Shown here piece by piece: positions 5,764-7,643 of a stretch of 7,643 nucleotides of DNA. Each line of letters begins with the position of its first letter. Within the stretch, counting starts at the first letter, position 1. Under the pieces are notes generated by a model. That model was not told where the DNA came from, ran no database searches, and was given only the letters and a program-made list of their open reading frames with translations. A program made the translations under genes and the position numbers. The DNA comes from a bacterium (GTDB taxonomy: Bacteria; Actinomycetota; Acidimicrobiia; Acidimicrobiales; Ilumatobacteraceae), in NCBI GenBank assembly GCA_029978815.1, contig JAPOIQ010000048.1, forward strand, positions 1-7,643. The letters run 5' to 3'.

Positions 5764-5766
5764 TGC

Positions 5767-6486
5767 ATGACCGAAGAAAGATTGCGGGTGCTGCTCGCCG
5801 AAGATGACCGTGCAGTTCGCGAGTCGTTGGCGCGCGCAATGACCCTTGAAGGGTATGAGGTCGATGCCGTAAATGACGGCGCGGCGGCACTTGAGCGACT
5901 CCGAGATGGCTCAACGAATGGTCCGCTCCCCGACATTGTCATCCTCGATGTCTCGATGCCCGCTGTTGACGGTTTGACGGTGTGTCGAGTGCTTCGATCA
6001 GAAGGCAGCCACCTTCCTATTTTGATGCTGACGGCGAGAACTGAGCCGAGTGATCGCATTGCAGGTCTTGATGCCGGGGCCGACGATTATGTTCTCAAAC
6101 CATTCGATCTCGGCGAGTTGTTCGCCCGTCTCCGTGCGCTTGTTCGTCGAACAACGGCCGAGGCCGACGCAAACGGTGAGGATGAGCCGCTTGTTCTCGA
6201 CGACTTAGTGATTGAGCCAGCGGGCCGCCGAGTTCGGAGAGGCAGTCGAGAGCTTGATCTTTCAAAGACAGAATTCGACCTTCTTGAACTGCTCGTCCGC
6301 AATGCGGGAATCGTGCTAGATCACTCGACGATCTATGAGCGAATTTGGAATTACGACTTCGGTCCAGATTCGAAAAATCTTGCTGTCTACATCGGGTATC
6401 TCCGCCGAAAAATCGAAGATGAGGGCGGGTCACGTCTCATCCACACCATTCGTGGTGTGGGCTACTCGGCTCGGGTTGACCAATGA
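5767..6486 (+). CDS. OmpR/PhoB-family response regulator, MprA-like
   Basis: Cytosolic DNA-binding response regulator of 239 residues. The receiver domain (about 7-125) has the acidic pocket E12-D13-D14, phosphoacceptor D61 in ILDVSMP, switch T89 (LTA) and K111-P112, so it should be phosphorylated normally. A linker rich in Ala and acidic residues (about 129-140) leads to a C-terminal winged helix (about 141-236) with the typical LSKTEFDLLELL, YIGYLRRKI and IHTIRGVGY blocks. The whole protein resembles mycobacterial MprA, a regulator of envelope stress, as I recall its sequence; orthology is not proven. The ATG at 5767 has no Shine-Dalgarno but places the first strand (LRVLLAEDD) as expected. 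It overlaps the kinase start by 4 nt (ATGA), implying translational coupling. It is divergent from the CLC-F-like gene. Confidence 0.94.
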   Translation: MTEERLRVLLAEDDRAVRESLARAMTLEGYEVDAVNDGAAALERLRDGSTNGPLPDIVILDVSMPAVDGLTVCRVLRSEGSHLPILMLTARTEPSDRIAGLDAGADDYVLKPFDLGELFARLRALVRRTTAEADANGEDEPLVLDDLVIEPAGRRVRRGSRELDLSKTEFDLLELLVRNAGIVLDHSTIYERIWNYDFGPDSKNLAVYIGYLRRKIEDEGGSRLIHTIRGVGYSARVDQ

Positions 6487-7643
6487 GTCTTCGACTACGA
6501 ATTGCTTTACTGATGGCTGTCCTTGCTGCGACGGCGACGATTGCCGTTGGCGCAATCTCGTACCAAACAACGTCTTCGAGGCTGTTGAGAGCAGTCGATG
6601 ACTCCCTCGTCGACGCAACGGCTGTAGCCACCGCTCGACGTTTCGACGAGCGTCTCTTTGAGGCCGGGCCGTTTGATGGCGTCGTCGTGCAAGCAGTGCT
6701 TGAAGATGGGTCGATCATTCGCTCAAACTTCCCCCGCCCGTTGCCGCCAACGAAAAACGATCTCGCGTTAATTGGCCGTCCCGGAGCAACAGATTTCAAG
6801 TCGGTTCGCCTCGGGCGAGCAGAGTATCGAATCCGCTCGATCGGGTTCGAAGATGGCATCGTTCAAGTCGGACGACCTCTCGCTGAGACGAACTCGGTGC
6901 TTGAGAGTTTGCGCTTGCGGACATTGATGCTGGTGAGCTGCGTCACGGTGGTAGCGGGGCTTCTCGGCGCTGTGATCGCCGGCCGTGTGACACGCCCACT
7001 CCGGTCCCTCACCGATGCTGCATCTGAAATCGAGTCAACTGGTCGTCTCGAACTTGTTGAGAGTGACTCGGTGAGCCGCCGTGACGAAGTTGGCCGGCTT
7101 TCGACGGCATTCCACCGCATGATTGGGGCCCTCGCCCGTTCTCGAGCTGATCAACGCCGTCTTGTGGAGGACGCAGGTCACGAACTGCGGACACCAGTGA
7201 CATCGATTCGCACCGGTCTCGACACCTTGAGCCGCTATCCCGATCTTCCTGCAGACGAGCGAGCAGAAATCGTTGAATCGATGCGAGCGGAAGCCGCCGA
7301 ACTGACGTCGCTCGTGAATGAGGTTGTTCAGGTCGCAAGTGGAGAGGTTGACGAGTCCGAACCGGAGCAGGTTCGTATCGGTGATGTTGTTGGCTTTGCT
7401 GCTGAACGGGCTCAGCGCCGTTCGGGGCGTGAAGTGACGGTCCTGTCAGATAACTCCGTGGTCCTGATTCGGCGAGGTCAACTTGAGCGCGCAATCTCGA
7501 ACCTGCTCGAAAATGCGACGAAGTTTGACGACAGTGAGAGCCCAATTGAGGTGGTCGTTGCCGAAGGTCGAGTCTCGGTACTCGATCGTGGTCCTGGAAT
7601 CCCGACTGATGATCGAGAACTTGTATTTGAACGTTTCCACCGC
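6483..7643 (+). CDS. Sensor histidine kinase, MprB-like, cut by window edge
   Basis: Membrane sensor kinase partnered with the upstream regulator; 387 codons are visible and the reading frame is open at the window end. A first transmembrane helix at about 7-25 is followed by an extracytoplasmic segment of about 120 residues with no domain I recognise, then a second helix at about 147-167. A HAMP domain (about 168-221) connects to the HisKA dimerisation domain with the H box around H233 (DAGHELRTP). The ATPase domain shows the N box with N344 (NLLENATKF), the G1 box DRGPGIP (368-374) and the F box VFERFHR (381-387). Only the G2 loop and the final strands are missing. H-box and G1/F-box wording is close to mycobacterial MprB as I recall it. 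The start is fixed by the ATGA overlap with the regulator stop. Confidence 0.94.
   Translation, partial: MSLRLRIALLMAVLAATATIAVGAISYQTTSSRLLRAVDDSLVDATAVATARRFDERLFEAGPFDGVVVQAVLEDGSIIRSNFPRPLPPTKNDLALIGRPGATDFKSVRLGRAEYRIRSIGFEDGIVQVGRPLAETNSVLESLRLRTLMLVSCVTVVAGLLGAVIAGRVTRPLRSLTDAASEIESTGRLELVESDSVSRRDEVGRLSTAFHRMIGALARSRADQRRLVEDAGHELRTPVTSIRTGLDTLSRYPDLPADERAEIVESMRAEAAELTSLVNEVVQVASGEVDESEPEQVRIGDVVGFAAERAQRRSGREVTVLSDNSVVLIRRGQLERAISNLLENATKFDDSESPIEVVVAEGRVSVLDRGPGIPTDDRELVFERFHR

Noticed and set aside
5715..5790. Fluoride riboswitch upstream of the CLC-F-like gene
   Set aside because: I looked for the conserved elements of the crcB-type fluoride aptamer on the minus strand and saw none; the available space before the start is also too short unless it lies in the regulator gene.

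Overview
The window looks like a piece of an actinobacterial chromosome of moderate GC content. The pointers are an MftD-type flavoenzyme (mycofactocin pathway), a cytochrome P450 paired with a small [3Fe-4S] ferredoxin, an MprA/MprB-like two-component pair, and several genes with a TANNNT -10 box 6-7 nt before the start codon and no Shine-Dalgarno (leaderless style). An acidimicrobial lineage is my best guess, by inference only. The DNA is densely coding, with no gene-free stretch above 300 bases.

Layout. 1-347 (-) is the N-terminal part of a short-chain dehydrogenase/reductase (SDR), cut by the window edge. 439-1614 (+), divergent from it, is an MftD-like FMN enzyme. 1641-2294 (-) is a nitroreductase-family flavoprotein and 2332-2970 (-) a DedA-family membrane protein; these two probably form an operon transcribed leftward. 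3059-3253 (+) and 3268-4485 (+) are the ferredoxin and P450, an operon divergent from dedA. The 88-nt dedA/ferredoxin gap is packed with regulatory-looking sequence: a perfect TGTGA-N6-TCACA palindrome, a second degenerate copy, and an 8-bp inverted repeat covering the ferredoxin promoter. 4462-5763 (-) is a CLC transporter whose motifs match the fluoride/proton antiporter (CLC-F) branch rather than chloride CLCs; its 3' end overlaps the P450 gene by 24 nt. 5767-6486 (+) is an OmpR/PhoB-type response regulator, followed with a 4-nt overlap by its histidine kinase (6483-7643, cut by the window edge).

How the genes may work together. The left half is a redox neighbourhood: an NAD(P)-dependent dehydrogenase, an FMN enzyme of the mycofactocin pathway, a flavin reductase, and a P450 with its electron donor. 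This suits oxidation of small organic or lipid-like substrates, but no substrate can be read from the sequence. The right half is an envelope/ion-stress module: the two-component system and the fluoride-type exporter start within a few bases of each other on opposite strands. The shared start region carries three hexamers at exact 11-bp spacing, as expected for an OmpR-family regulator, so control of both genes by this regulator is a testable idea. I see no CRISPR array, tRNA, rRNA, insertion sequence or integrase, and no wholly unfamiliar system; the most interesting signals are regulatory.
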